Assembly: GCA_963643985.1 (NCBI GenBank)
Contig: CAVINP010000060.1
Location: 1-11,673, forward strand
Length of the DNA stretch: 11,673 bases
Direction of reading: 5' to 3'
From: SFTH01 sp963643985
GTDB taxonomy: Bacteria; Bacillota; Clostridia; Christensenellales; Aristaeellaceae
Shown here piece by piece: positions 1 to 9,414 of this stretch. A program made the translations under genes and the position numbers. The notes beneath the pieces are model-generated. The model had not been told where the DNA came from. It saw nothing but the letters and a program-made list of their open reading frames with translations, and ran no database searches. Every line of letters begins with the position of its first letter. Within the stretch, counting starts at the first letter, position 1.

Positions 1-2085
<2,085 letters not shown>

Positions 2086-2129
2086 GACGGCGCTTTTTGA
2101 CTGCGACGCTGCATTTCGCGGGTTTCCGG

Positions 2130-2183
2130 AACCCCTCCACCACTTCGTGGTCCCCCTCCCCTTTCAGGGAAGGCGGAGGGGTT
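2130..2183. repeat. GC-rich palindromic intergenic repeat folding as a three-way junction
   Basis: A 9-bp perfect outer stem, AACCCCTCC (2130-2138) with GGAGGGGTT (2175-2183), encloses two further hairpins. The first is ACCAC-TTC-GTGGT (2139-2151). The second pairs CCT.CCC with GGG.AGG around TTTCA (about 2155-2173) with one mismatch. This gives a compact cloverleaf-like element. Similar AACCCCTC...GAGGGGTT elements are recalled as dispersed intergenic repeats in GC-rich gut Clostridia, resembling REP elements or non-autonomous miniature transposons. It has no T tract, so it is not a canonical terminator, though it could protect the secA 3' end. There is only one copy here, so its repeated nature is inferred. 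Confidence 0.6.
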
Positions 2184-2242
2184 CGAAACCGTATTTTCCC
2201 TGTCCCGGCGATTCTACAATATCAAGTTTGGATGTGAAATAT

Positions 2243-3340
2243 ATGATTGAAATGGAAGTCTTCAAGCAGGATCTGACGGCCGTGCGCAACATGCTCACCG
2301 AGGCGGGCGAGTCGCTCAAGATCGATCACCTGCGTGAACAGTACGCCGAATATCAGGAGGACATGGGCTCCAACGGCTTCTGGGACGACACGGATCGTGC
2401 CACGAAGGTCTCCGCCAAGGCCAATGCGCTCGAGAGCCGCATCAAGCACTACGAGAGCCTGATTTCCCGTGCGGACGATCTCGAGGTCATGATGGAACTG
2501 GCCGAGGAAGAGGATGACGAGTCCATGGCGGACGAGATCCGCTCGGGCTTTACCTCCCTCAAGGATGATCTGGAGACGCTCAGGCTGCAGACGCTGCTCA
2601 CGGGCGAGTATGACGACTGCAACTGCATACTCACGCTCCACGCGGGTGCGGGCGGAACCGAGGCGCAGGACTGGACACAGATGCTCTACCGCATGTACAC
2701 CCGCTTCTGCGAGCGCATGGGTTTCCAGGTCAAGGAACTGGATCTGCTCGACGGCGACGAGGCCGGCATCAAGTCCGTGTCCTTTGAGGTCTCCGGCGAC
2801 TATGCCTACGGCTACCTCAAGGCCGAGCGCGGCGTGCACCGCCTGGTGCGCATATCGCCCTTTGATGCGAACGCGCGTCGCCACACCTCCTTTGCCTCTC
2901 TGGACGTTGCGCCCATCATCGTGGACAACTCCGAGATCGAGATCCGCAATGAGGATCTGCGCATCGACACCTACCGTGCCTCCGGCAAGGGTGGTCAGCA
3001 CGTCAACCGTACCGACTCCGCCGTGCGCATCACGCATCTGCCCACGGGCATCGTGGTGCAGTGCCAGAACGAACGCAGCCAGCTGCAGAACAAGGAAATG
3101 TGCTTTATCTGGTTGCGTGCCAAACTGGCGGAACTGCGTGAGCAGCAGCGTCAGGAGCAGATGGGCGATATCAAGGGCGAACTGAAAAAGATCGAATGGG
3201 GCAGCCAGATTCGTTCCTACGTATTCCAGCCCTACACGCTGGTGAAGGATCACCGCACCGGCTACGAGATGGGCGACATCAACGCCGTGATGGACGGCAA
3301 GCTGGAAGGCTTTGTGACGAGCTATCTGCAGAAACTGTAA
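2243..3340 (+). CDS. prfB: Peptide chain release factor 2 (RF2), no programmed frameshift
   Basis: RF2 recognises UGA and UAA in the ribosomal A site and triggers peptidyl-tRNA hydrolysis. From the ATG at 2243 the product is 365 residues, the usual RF2 length. It has an N-terminal helical domain, the RF2-specific stop-codon tripeptide SPF (205-207, in RISPFDANARRHTSF) and the catalytic GGQ (250-252, in SGKGGQHVNRTDSAVR). The C-terminus has the family signature WGSQIRSYVFQPYTLVKDHRTG. Many bacteria interrupt prfB near codon 25 with an in-frame UGA. Here the matching place reads ESLKID without a break, so that autoregulation is absent. The start is uncertain: 2243 and 2252 both give RF2-like N-termini and neither has a good SD; GTG 2234 is also in frame. 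The frame stays open back to 2147, but that extension is translated repeat. A weak -10-like TACAAT lies at 2215-2220 without a good -35. The stop overlaps the next start (TAATG). Confidence 0.96.
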   Translation: MIEMEVFKQDLTAVRNMLTEAGESLKIDHLREQYAEYQEDMGSNGFWDDTDRATKVSAKANALESRIKHYESLISRADDLEVMMELAEEEDDESMADEIRSGFTSLKDDLETLRLQTLLTGEYDDCNCILTLHAGAGGTEAQDWTQMLYRMYTRFCERMGFQVKELDLLDGDEAGIKSVSFEVSGDYAYGYLKAERGVHRLVRISPFDANARRHTSFASLDVAPIIVDNSEIEIRNEDLRIDTYRASGKGGQHVNRTDSAVRITHLPTGIVVQCQNERSQLQNKEMCFIWLRAKLAELREQQRQEQMGDIKGELKKIEWGSQIRSYVFQPYTLVKDHRTGYEMGDINAVMDGKLEGFVTSYLQKL

Positions 3341-3987
3341 TGACAAAATCAAAGTGGGGGAGCCTTGCTGCAGCGGCAGGCTTCCTTTGCATGTATGTGT
3401 TTGTGCTGCTGGCGCTGATTTACCTGATCGGCACGGACGCGGGGCTGTACAAAAAATTGCAGCTGAGCGCGGACATACTGCCCGAGGCCGGCATCTCCGA
3501 GGAGATGCTGGAAGAGGTGGATGGCGCTCTGGCGGACTATCTGCGCGGAGACGCGGCTGCGCTGGACGATACGCCCTTTAATCAGACGGAGCGCACGCAC
3601 ATGGCGGACTGCTACGAATTGTTCGTGCTGCTGCGGCGCGTCATATTTGCACCGGGCGCTGCCATGCTTGTGCTCCTGTCTGCCGCATATTTCCTGCGCT
3701 GCAAAAGGCCCGACCGCGCGGCACGCATCGGCGCGTATGTGCCGGGCGGACTTCTGCTTGCGCTTGCGGCATGGGGCCTGTTCGACTTTCCCTCGCTCTT
3801 TACCGCCTTTCACAGGCTGCTCTTCAGCAACGACCTGTGGCTGCTCGACCCCGCGACCGATCTGCTCATACGCATCTGTCCCGAGTCCATGTTTGTTTGG
3901 ATGGCAGCACTCATCGGCGGCGGCACTCTGCTGTGGATTGCGGCGGTGAATCTTTTTCTTACTCGAATTCGGAGGTATAGGAAATGA
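3340..3987 (+). CDS. DUF1461/TIGR01906 integral membrane protein, Lit-like lipoprotein transacylase candidate
   Basis: This 215-residue protein has four predicted membrane helices, at about 8-31, 101-119, 128-148 and 184-207. The N-terminus (MTKSK), the 2-3 loop (RCKRPDRAAR) and the tail (RIRRYRK) are basic and should be cytoplasmic. The long 1-2 and 3-4 loops should therefore face outward. The outward loops carry the family signatures FNQTERTHMAD (His87) and FHRLLFSNDLWLLDPATD (His158). From memory, this is the family of Lit, which moves an acyl chain within diacyl lipoproteins to give the lyso form, and Lit needs two extracytoplasmic histidines at nearly these positions. Lit activity here is inferred from that match; many clostridial members are untested. 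The ATG overlaps the prfB stop by one base (TAATG) and has no clear SD, suggesting translation by reinitiation. Its own TGA overlaps the tsaD start (ATGA), so it is probably in an operon with both. Confidence 0.85.
   Translation: MTKSKWGSLAAAAGFLCMYVFVLLALIYLIGTDAGLYKKLQLSADILPEAGISEEMLEEVDGALADYLRGDAAALDDTPFNQTERTHMADCYELFVLLRRVIFAPGAAMLVLLSAAYFLRCKRPDRAARIGAYVPGGLLLALAAWGLFDFPSLFTAFHRLLFSNDLWLLDPATDLLIRICPESMFVWMAALIGGGTLLWIAAVNLFLTRIRRYRK
3971..3975 (+). promoter_or_regulatory. Strong Shine-Dalgarno site of tsaD
   Basis: GGAGG ends 8 nt before the ATG at 3984, inside the last codons of the DUF1461 gene. It fixes the tsaD start at the ATGA overlap, even though this gives TsaD an N-terminus about 20 residues longer than usual. 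Confidence 0.8.
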
Positions 3988-5048
3988 CGGCTTACGATCT
4001 TGAAATGCGCGAAAAGGCCGACGCGCTGCGCGGGAAGGGCCATGCCCGCATACTGGCGGTGGAGTCCTCCTGTGACGAGACGGCCATCGCCGTGGTCGAG
4101 GACGGGCGCATTGTGCGTGCCAACGCCATCGCTTCGCAGATCGACGTGCACGCGCTCTACGGCGGCGTCGTGCCCGAGATCGCCTCACGCATGCACGTGG
4201 AGGCCATCGATCCGCTGTTGGATTGTGCGCTGGAAGAGGCGCAGGTGACGATTGATGACATCGATGCGGTCGCGGTCACCTACGGGCCGGGGCTGGTCGG
4301 CGCACTGCTCACGGGTGTCAGCTGGGCAAAGTCGCTGGCGTATGCACGATCCTTACCCATCATTCCCGTCAACCACATCGAGGGCCACGTGAGCGCGAAC
4401 TATGTGGCACATCCCGACCTGGAGCCGCCGTTCGTCTGCCTGGTGGCCTCGGGCGGACACAGCCACATCGTCTCCGTCGAGCACTACGGCAGCTACCGCC
4501 TGCTGGGGCAGACCACGGACGATGCGGCGGGCGAGGCCTTTGACAAGGTCGCACGCGTGCTGGACATCCCCTATCCGGGCGGCCCGCTGCTGGACAAGCT
4601 GGCGGACACGGGCGACGATCACGCCTACAAATTCCCCAGACCTCACACCGAGGGCAAGTATGATTTCTCGTTCAGCGGCCTGAAGACCGCCGTGATCAAT
4701 CAGGCGCACCACCTGCGCCAGAGCGGACAGGAGATCGTGGCAAAGGACTTTGCCGCGTCCTTCAGGCGCAGCGTGGTCGATCTGCTGGTGGACAAGACGC
4801 TGCTGGCCGCACGTGATACCGGCGCAAGGAAGCTGGCCGTGGCGGGCGGCGTGGCAGCCAATTCGCTGCTGAGAAGCGAACTGGAGCGGCGCGGCACGGC
4901 GGCCGGACTGCAGGTGTTCATGCCACCCAAGAAACTTTGTACTGACAACGCCGTGATGATCGGCGCGGCGGGCTTTTACACGCTCATGGCGGGCAAGCTT
5001 GCCGGCCTTGACCTCAACGCTTTGCCGTCGCTGAGGATGTTTGAATAG
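3984..5048 (+). CDS. tsaD: tRNA N6-adenosine threonylcarbamoyltransferase TsaD
   Basis: TsaD transfers the threonylcarbamoyl group from TC-AMP to A37 of ANN-decoding tRNAs, making t6A, together with TsaB and TsaE; TsaC/TsaC2 makes TC-AMP. None of these partners is in the window. The 354 residues show the ASKHA/Kae1 fold: phosphate loop VESSCDETAIAVV (about 26-38), GPGLVGALLTG (101-111), the metal-binding histidines in HIEGHVSAN (His131, His135), SGGHSH (157-161), the AGGVAAN loop (287-293) and CTDNAVMIGAAG with metal-ligand Asp321. It starts with about 20 extra residues (MTAYDLEMREKADALRGKGH) before the usual start near RILAVESS. The GGAGG site supports this longer start. The first four bases overlap the end of the DUF1461 gene, indicating translational coupling. 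Confidence 0.97.
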   Translation: MTAYDLEMREKADALRGKGHARILAVESSCDETAIAVVEDGRIVRANAIASQIDVHALYGGVVPEIASRMHVEAIDPLLDCALEEAQVTIDDIDAVAVTYGPGLVGALLTGVSWAKSLAYARSLPIIPVNHIEGHVSANYVAHPDLEPPFVCLVASGGHSHIVSVEHYGSYRLLGQTTDDAAGEAFDKVARVLDIPYPGGPLLDKLADTGDDHAYKFPRPHTEGKYDFSFSGLKTAVINQAHHLRQSGQEIVAKDFAASFRRSVVDLLVDKTLLAARDTGARKLAVAGGVAANSLLRSELERRGTAAGLQVFMPPKKLCTDNAVMIGAAGFYTLMAGKLAGLDLNALPSLRMFE

Positions 5049-5082
5049 CCAACTCTGCAACGATTCGGAAGGAGAATGCGTG

Positions 5083-5400
5083 ATGTTCTGTCGGAAATGC
5101 GGCAATGTGATAGCAGACGATGCGAGGGTTTGCCCTGCCTGCGGTACACAGACGGGTGCGGATACGATTGTTATCAACTATAACGACGATGCGGGTTATC
5201 CCTACAAGAGCAAGTGGGCGGCGTTTTTCCTCTGCCTGTTTCTGGGCGGTTTGGGTTTGCACCGCTTCTACGTGGGCAAAATCGCTACGGGTGTGCTCTG
5301 GCTGTTTACGGCAGGCTGCTGCGGTATCGGCTGGCTGGTTGATCTGATACTCATTGTCTGCGGCAGCTTCCGCGACAAAGCGGGTTTCCCGTTGATGTAG
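5083..5400 (+). CDS. Zinc-ribbon/TM2-domain small membrane protein
   Basis: A 105-residue protein with an N-terminal zinc ribbon (MFCRKCG...CPACG; cysteines 3, 6, 17, 20), a short acidic linker and a C-terminal TM2 domain. The TM2 domain has two hydrophobic helices (about 46-58 and 68-93) joined by the signature GLGLHRFYVGK, followed by GIGWLVDLILI. TM2 proteins are widespread and mostly of unknown function; no specific role can be given. The start chosen is the ATG at 5083, because AAGGAG lies 8 nt upstream (5069-5074) and the zinc ribbon begins at once. The frame is also open from a TTG at 5041, but that would add a non-conserved leader overlapping tsaD. It follows tsaD by 34 nt and may be read from the same transcript. 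Confidence 0.9.
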   Translation: MFCRKCGNVIADDARVCPACGTQTGADTIVINYNDDAGYPYKSKWAAFFLCLFLGGLGLHRFYVGKIATGVLWLFTAGCCGIGWLVDLILIVCGSFRDKAGFPLM

Positions 5401-5420
5401 CGACGGTATGTTTTTATATC
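5392..5420 (+). promoter_or_regulatory. Possible weak promoter ahead of addA
   Basis: TTGATG (5392-5397) and TATATC (5415-5420) are 17 nt apart, each matching the sigma-A consensus at 4 of 6 positions. They sit about 75 nt before addA in the only gap between the TM2 gene and addA. The match is weak; read-through from the tsaD transcript is equally possible. Confidence 0.25.
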
Positions 5421-5494
5421 ATGCGCCGATCATCCTGAAGAACATGCGCGCATGACGGTATATCGGTATCAATTCCCTTCAAGGAGACAGACGC

Positions 5495-8400
5495 ATGAAA
5501 TGGACGCAGGAACAGGCCAAGGCCATTGAGACGAGAGGCAGCAACATACTGCTCAGCGCGGCGGCAGGCTCGGGCAAGACAACGGTGCTGGTGGAGCGCG
5601 TGCTCTCGCTGCTCACGAGCGGGGAGACGGAAATTGACCGCCTGCTGGTTGTCACCTTCACCCGCGCGGCGGCGGCGGATATGCGCATGAAGCTTGCACG
5701 CGAGCTGGGCAAGCGGGCGGCCGAGGGCGACGAACACTGCCGCAGAAGTCAGCTGATGCTGGAGCAGGCCTCGATCTCCACATTGCACAGCTTTTGCTCG
5801 GAGTTTCTGCGCGGACACTTTGAGGCGGCGGGCATTGACCCCGCATTTCGCGTGCTCGACGGCACGGAGACGCAGCGTCTGATGGACGAGGCACTCGAGG
5901 AGGCCGTTGAGGAGGCCTATCGGGCGGGTGACGAGGCGCTGATGCAGCTCGACTACGGCCGCGGCCCCGAGGGCGTGACGGAGATGGCGCGGATACTGCT
6001 TTGGGCACTGGACGAGCGCCCCGATCCCGAAGCATGGCTGGAGGAGATGCTGGGCAGCAAGGATATTTTCTCGCTCTGGACGGGTGAAGTCATGGGCGCG
6101 GCGCGACGTGCCATCAATCAGGCTCTGGTGCTTTTCCGGGAGGCAATGTATGCCCCGGATGCGGCGGAGAACGGCATTGCTGCAGTGCAAAAGGACATTG
6201 AGACGTTTACAACCATTGCCGCTCTGACGGAGTTTGACGATATGCAGCGTGCGCTGAAAGAAACGGACTTTGCACGGATCGCTGCCAAGCGCGGCGTGAA
6301 GCAGGGCGATGAATTCAAGACACTGCGTGAGGACGGGAAGGATTTTATCAAAAAAATCAAGCTCAAGGATATTGACCTCTCCGTTGCACTGGCGGATGCC
6401 GAGAAACTGCGTCCGCAGCTGAAGCGCCTGAGCGAGATCGTGCTCTGCGCGCAGCAGAAGTGCATGCAGAAAAAGACGGAGCTGGCCGCTCTGAGCTATT
6501 CGGATCTGGAGCACCGTACACTGGCGGCGCTGCGCGACGACGCGGTGGCGCAGGATCTGCGCGAGACGTACGACTACATCTTCGTGGACGAATATCAGGA
6601 CACCTCCGATGTGCAGGAAGCACTGGTGTCGCGCCTGTCCCGCGCGGACAACCGCTTCATGGTGGGCGACGTGAAGCAGAGCATCTACCGCTTCCGTCAG
6701 GCGGAGCCTTCGCTCTTTCTGGACAAGTACGAACGCTACGGCAGGGGAGAGGGCGGCACGCTGCTGCCCCTGACCGCGAATTTCCGCTCACGCCCCGCGA
6801 TACTGAATTTTGTCAACCGAGTGTTCGAGCGGGCGATGTGCGGCGGCGACAGCGAGGTCACCTACGACGCGCTGGCGCGGCTGAACCACGGCAACAAGGA
6901 GCTGACGGGCGGCTCGGTAACGGTGCATATTCTGGAGGCACCCGATGCAAGCGAGGACGCGGACGCCGCTGACCTTGAGGTCTGTGAGCGCGAGGCCGTG
7001 CTGATCGGCAAGCGCATACGAGAGCTCATGGCGGAGGATCCGTCGCTGAAATACAGCGATTTTGCGATTCTCACGCGCATGCGCCGCGGCGTGATGGGGC
7101 ACATGGCGGCGGTGCTGACACAGATGAACATTCCCGCCTTTGCCGAGGGGACGGACAGCTATTACGATAGCGTGGAGGTCATGCTCGCGCTGTCGCTGCT
7201 CAAGCTGACGGTCAATCGCCGCAGCGATGTGGAACTGATCGGCGTACTGCGCTCGCCCATGCTGAATTTCTCGGTTCAGGAACTGGCGCTGATTCGCGTT
7301 GCCGCGCCGGACGTGCCGTTCGTGGAAGCCTGTGAGGCATATGCAAAGCAGACAGACGATCTTGCCGAGCGTCTGCAGGCCTTCTTTACGCGGCTCGACG
7401 GCTGGCACCTGCTGTCGATGAACCTGGGGCTGGGGCAGCTCTGCCGCCGCGTGATCGATGAGAGCGGCCTGTACGAGTGCGCGGGCGCACTGCCGGGCGG
7501 CGCACAGCGGCAATGCAATCTGGACCAGCTGTGCCTGAAGGCGGATCGTTACGATCAGAATATTTCCGGCGCACTGACGCGCTTTTTGAGGTACTGCGAG
7601 AAGCTGCGTGCGAGCGGGAGCGGCGATGATGCGCCCGCACTGGCGAGCGACGAGGATGCCGTGCGCCTGATGACCGTGCACAAGAGCAAGGGTCTGGAAT
7701 TTCCCGTAGTCTTCGGCGCGATGCTCAACCGCGGCTACAACACGCGGGGCGGCAGCGACGCGCTGTCCGTGCATCGTGAGCTGGGCCTGGGCTGCTGCTA
7801 CTGCGACCCCGAACTGCAGTCGCGCCGCAAGACTTTGCCGCAGTATGCCATCGACGAGCGGGAGTTGCGCGAGAGCAGTGCCGAGGAACTGCGCATACTC
7901 TACGTGTTGCTGACCCGCGCCAAGGATCGCCTCGAACTGGTGGGCAGCATCAAGGCCGGCGCCTATGAGAAGCAGAAAATGCGCTGGCACGCCATGGTGG
8001 AGACGCCGGGCGCGGCGAAATCGCATCTGGACGTGATCATGCCTGCACTGGAGGACGTGCCCGAGGGGCTGTGCGAGGTCGTGCTGCACAGGGATATGGA
8101 TTATTCCGTGCTGAATTCCGAAGGCGGTGTTTCGAATCTGCTCTCAGACATCGCGCCGGCCGGGGAGGACGATGCGCTGCTTCAAATGCTCTCCTGGAAA
8201 TACGCCGATGCCGATGCGGCGCGTCAGCCGCTGAAGCTGACCGTCACGGGCATGCTTCGCGAGGTGCAGGGCCCCGAGGCCCCCGAGCCGCTGTTGGAGC
8301 GGCCGAACTTCATGGCCGAAACACCCGCACGCATGACCGGCACCGAGCGCGGCACGGCCTATCACAGGGCGATGGAACTGCTGGACTTTGCTCCCCTGCG

Positions 8401-8887
8401 CGGTCTGAACGAACGCGACTGCACCCGTGAAATTGCAAGGCAGCTTGACAGCTTTGCCGAAAACGGGCGCATGCAGCTGTCTCAGCGTGAGGCCGTCTCC
8501 CCCTCCGTACCGGCACGCTTCTTTGGCCGCGAGGTCGGCCGGCGCCTGATCTCGGCCGAATACGTTCGCCGTGAATGGCCGTTCAACGTGATGATGCGCA
8601 TGTCCGAGGCACTCCGGCCGGAGGAAATGACCACGGTGGAGGATCGGGAAATACTGGTGCAGGGCACACTGGACTGCTGCTTTATCGAGGACGGACAGTG
8701 GGTGCTGCTCGACTACAAGACCGATCGTTCAAACGATGCCCAGGCGCTGACCGCGCACTACCGCAACCAGCTGCGCCTCTACGCGCTGGCGCTGGAGCGC
8801 ATCACCGAACGTCCCGTGAAGGAGATTCGCCTGTGCCTGCTGATGGGCGGCGAGGACATACTTATCGACCGCGGGACGGAGAGTTAG
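5495..8887 (+). CDS. addA: AddAB helicase-nuclease subunit AddA
   Basis: AddA is the UvrD/Rep-type 3'-5' helicase and RecB-family nuclease subunit of AddAB, which resects double-strand breaks up to a Chi site and loads RecA. The 1130 residues are slightly short of the usual 1,200 or so but carry all core motifs. The helicase motifs are the Q motif WTQEQAKAI (3-11), Walker A AAAGSGKTT (22-30), motif Ia VVTFTRAAAADM (52-63), ISTLHSFC (94-101), Walker B VDEYQDTSDVQ (Asp365, Glu366), VRLMTVHKSKGLEFPVVF (His729) and motif VI YVLLTRAKDRL (Arg808). The C-terminal nuclease has RGTAYHRAMELL (His957), GTLDCCF (Asp1060), LLDYKTD (Asp1073, Lys1075) and NQLRLYALAL (Gln1092, Tyr1096), so it should be active. 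AAGGAG (5481-5486) ends 8 nt before the ATG. AddB normally lies just upstream in one operon; here the neighbours are a TM2 protein and a DUF4190-like protein, so addB must be elsewhere. Confidence 0.95.
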   Translation: MKWTQEQAKAIETRGSNILLSAAAGSGKTTVLVERVLSLLTSGETEIDRLLVVTFTRAAAADMRMKLARELGKRAAEGDEHCRRSQLMLEQASISTLHSFCSEFLRGHFEAAGIDPAFRVLDGTETQRLMDEALEEAVEEAYRAGDEALMQLDYGRGPEGVTEMARILLWALDERPDPEAWLEEMLGSKDIFSLWTGEVMGAARRAINQALVLFREAMYAPDAAENGIAAVQKDIETFTTIAALTEFDDMQRALKETDFARIAAKRGVKQGDEFKTLREDGKDFIKKIKLKDIDLSVALADAEKLRPQLKRLSEIVLCAQQKCMQKKTELAALSYSDLEHRTLAALRDDAVAQDLRETYDYIFVDEYQDTSDVQEALVSRLSRADNRFMVGDVKQSIYRFRQAEPSLFLDKYERYGRGEGGTLLPLTANFRSRPAILNFVNRVFERAMCGGDSEVTYDALARLNHGNKELTGGSVTVHILEAPDASEDADAADLEVCEREAVLIGKRIRELMAEDPSLKYSDFAILTRMRRGVMGHMAAVLTQMNIPAFAEGTDSYYDSVEVMLALSLLKLTVNRRSDVELIGVLRSPMLNFSVQELALIRVAAPDVPFVEACEAYAKQTDDLAERLQAFFTRLDGWHLLSMNLGLGQLCRRVIDESGLYECAGALPGGAQRQCNLDQLCLKADRYDQNISGALTRFLRYCEKLRASGSGDDAPALASDEDAVRLMTVHKSKGLEFPVVFGAMLNRGYNTRGGSDALSVHRELGLGCCYCDPELQSRRKTLPQYAIDERELRESSAEELRILYVLLTRAKDRLELVGSIKAGAYEKQKMRWHAMVETPGAAKSHLDVIMPALEDVPEGLCEVVLHRDMDYSVLNSEGGVSNLLSDIAPAGEDDALLQMLSWKYADADAARQPLKLTVTGMLREVQGPEAPEPLLERPNFMAETPARMTGTERGTAYHRAMELLDFAPLRGLNERDCTREIARQLDSFAENGRMQLSQREAVSPSVPARFFGREVGRRLISAEYVRREWPFNVMMRMSEALRPEEMTTVEDREILVQGTLDCCFIEDGQWVLLDYKTDRSNDAQALTAHYRNQLRLYALALERITERPVKEIRLCLLMGGEDILIDRGTES

Positions 8888-9038
8888 TGGTCAGTTGAAT
8901 GGTTCGGGGTATTGCTTATCGCCACACTGTTTTACTAACCACTATCATGGTGGCGGGGTTGAAGTGAAGTGCGGCGAAACAAAATCCCCCAACCTTCCGT
9001 AATGAACCGAATCCGTATTACAATTCACAGTATTATGC
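8888..9038. other. Non-coding gap after addA with mutually exclusive hairpins
   Basis: No gene is seen in this gap, which looks less GC-rich than its surroundings. Three pairings compete for the same bases: AGTGGTCAGT (8886-8895, starting inside the addA stop) with ACTAACCACT (8934-8943), 9 of 10 matched; CGCCAC (8920-8925) with GTGGCG (8950-8955); and a tight hairpin CCACTATCATGGTGG (8939-8953). None is followed by a T tract, so no classic terminator can be called. It may stabilise the addA 3' end or be a degenerate repeat. Confidence 0.35.
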
Positions 9039-9067
9039 TGGACAAAATGTGCCGCTACGGGTATATT
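9039..9067 (+). promoter_or_regulatory. Sigma-A-type promoter for the DUF4190-like gene and trmO
   Basis: TGGACA (9039-9044), 17 nt, then TATATT (9062-9067): each hexamer matches consensus at 5 of 6 with ideal spacing. Transcription would begin near 9074, leaving a leader of about 30 nt that contains GAGGAGG (9087-9093) 9 nt before the ATG at 9103. This makes the next two genes a separate unit from addA. Confidence 0.65.
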
Positions 9068-9102
9068 ATATCCGGTATTCAAAAAAGAGGAGGCAGCGGA
9101 GT

Positions 9103-9411
9103 ATGCACTCTAAAATGAACTATCTCGCACTGGCAGGCTTTGCGCTGTCACTGATTTCCTTTGTGCTCTCGGTGCTGGCCGGGCTGTGCATCTTCGGCGT
9201 GATGCTCTCGTCCACCGTGGGCGCGATCATAGGCATTCTGGCACTGGTCTGCTCGGCCGTGGGCCTGACGATGACCGGCATTGCCCGCAGCGAAATCGTA
9301 CAAAACGCACAATACGGCGACGAGTATGCCGTGTCGGGCATGGTCGTGGGCATCGTGGTCGCCGTGTTTGCGGTGGCGGCGCTGGTGCTGTATTTCGTGC
9401 TGTTCAAGTAA
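9103..9411 (+). CDS. Small three-helix membrane protein, DUF4190-like
   Basis: The 102-residue product is almost entirely hydrophobic, with helices at about 7-33, 37-61 and 77-100. A short polar stretch between the second and third (ARSEIVQNAQYGDEYA) is the only hydrophilic part. The layout of a Gly/Leu-rich second helix ending in TGIARSEI, then a loop and SGMVVGIVVAV, resembles DUF4190 proteins, whose function is unknown. The ATG at 9103 is chosen because GAGGAGG precedes it by 9 nt; an in-frame ATG at 9115 has no such support. The frame is open back to a GTG at 9049, but that overlaps the promoter. trmO begins 3 nt after the stop, so the two are probably co-translated, though no shared function is evident. 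Confidence 0.85.
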   Translation: MHSKMNYLALAGFALSLISFVLSVLAGLCIFGVMLSSTVGAIIGILALVCSAVGLTMTGIARSEIVQNAQYGDEYAVSGMVVGIVVAVFAVAALVLYFVLFK

Positions 9412-9414
9412 AAG

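Noticed and set aside
2086..2129. Terminator after secA, suggested by the T5 run at 2093-2098.
   Set aside because: No stable GC-rich stem ends just before the T run.
2192..2220. Promoter for prfB using TACAAT at 2215-2220.
   Set aside because: The -10 is good but the 16-18 nt upstream positions hold only TATTTT-like sequence, so support is too thin to list as a feature.
2147..2242. N-terminal extension of prfB from an ATG at 2147.
   Set aside because: Its start lies within the palindromic repeat (2130-2183), its residues are not RF2-like, and the 2243 start already gives the full family length.
2222..3352. 376-codon minus-strand open frame covering prfB.
   Set aside because: It is exactly antisense to a clear prfB gene and has no plausible family or start signal.
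6788..8089. 433-codon minus-strand open frame inside addA.
   Set aside because: It mirrors the addA coding frame; composition is Gln/His/Arg-rich as expected for an antisense shadow, with no domain signature.
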